A stretch of DNA of 64,000 nucleotides from Rhyacichthys aspro (Eukaryota > Chordata > Actinopteri > Gobiiformes > Rhyacichthyidae): assembly GCA_036850595.1 (NCBI GenBank), contig CM072168.1, forward strand, positions 14,189,982-14,253,981, given 5' to 3'. The notes beneath the pieces are model-generated. The model ran no database searches, was not told the origin of the DNA, and saw nothing but the letters and a program-made list of their open reading frames with translations. This document shows, one piece after another, positions 63,506 through 64,000 of this stretch (its first letter is position 1; every line of letters starts with the position of its first letter). The translations under genes and the position numbers were made by a program.

Positions 63506-64000
63506 ATGGTTCCCTGGCATAAAAAAGGAAGAAGAAATGTACATATGCCTGCACTATACTTGTGTCCTTCACTGCTCTATCCACCGTCAGTTTTTGGTAC
63601 TGATAATCAACTTCCTTAAAAAACAAACACTGAGGCAAGACAGCATGTATTCCTCTCTGCCGGCCACACTAAGCTCTGTTACATCTTTCCTGCTTCATTT
63701 TCCTTTGTTTACAGGTAACACTGGTTTAACTGTTCCTTTTGGCTACGACATGAAAGTTTTATTTGCAATATCCTAAGCCATTTACTCTGAAGCAAAGTAA
63801 AAAAATAATGAAAACTTGCAATGAACTCTGTATTCTGTGTCCAATGATGACGTAATTATGCATATTATATTTTTCAGTTACGTAAGCTGAACCTCTGAAT
63901 CCCACTGCTTTTTTTCTTTAATGGGAGAAGGCAGGACTGAGAGAATTCTGACATGTTCCTCCTAAGTCAGAAGTAAAGTAGGACAGTGAATCATGAATTA
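63506..64000. other. non-coding end of window, no gene seen
   Basis: AT-rich sequence with one open plus-strand frame of 79 codons (63537-63776), unrecognised. No repeat or RNA gene is seen. Confidence 0.6.

Noticed and set aside
63345..63638. Open minus-strand frame with isoleucine and valine runs
   Set aside because: Created by the AAT/AAC trinucleotide array.

Overview
This window reads as AT-rich, non-coding vertebrate DNA, most likely from a teleost fish. The fish assignment rests on its repeats. There are two inverted copies of a SINE/L2-tail repeat that I recall as common in percomorph-type fish. There is also a Tigger-like DNA transposon starting CAGTGGTCCCTCG, a MULE-like non-autonomous transposon, a hAT-type remnant and several CAAGACC-rich fragments. 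I see no bacterial or viral gene organisation: no operons, no ribosome-binding sites and no runs of long ORFs.

I could not support any intact protein-coding gene. The longest open frames (140, 136, 128, 125 and 118 codons) are about what chance gives in roughly 128,000 codons of AT-rich six-frame sequence. Many begin at GTG or TTG, and none gives a protein I recognise. The window therefore looks like a gene desert or the inside of a very large intron. The one stretch that might hold old coding sequence is the minus strand at about 30.4-32.5 kb, where protein-like hydrophilic segments alternate between frames and are broken by stops; this is weak.

Layout. 1-7.2 kb: unique AT-rich DNA with a composite PBX/HOX-MEIS motif near 2.67 kb. 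7.26-7.43 kb: CAAGACC-rich repeat. 7.4-22.9 kb: unique DNA with an anomalous A/T homopolymer block at 15.35-15.45 kb. 22.95-23.45 kb: MULE-like element with a 9-bp target duplication. 24.15-24.37 kb: SINE/L2-tail fragment, minus orientation. 26.9-27.0 kb: possible regulatory patch. 27.65-28.23 kb: Tigger-like element flanked by TA. 30.3 kb: (TA)17 microsatellite, then the possible decayed coding region. 33.19-33.29 kb: hAT-type remnant between 8-bp duplications. 36.5 kb: (ATTGT)n. 43.2-43.6 kb: SINE/L2-tail copy with a 13-bp target duplication and an internal 29-bp minisatellite. 44.8-51.6 kb: several motif-rich or GC-richer patches that could be distal enhancers. 58.0-58.3 kb: GC-richer patch open on both strands. 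62.1 kb: second clear CAAGACC-type fragment. 63.45 kb: (AAT)n.

Nothing here amounts to a new molecular system. The best-supported observations are transposon boundaries, each defined by target-site duplications. The regulatory suggestions are motif-based and would need cross-species alignment.
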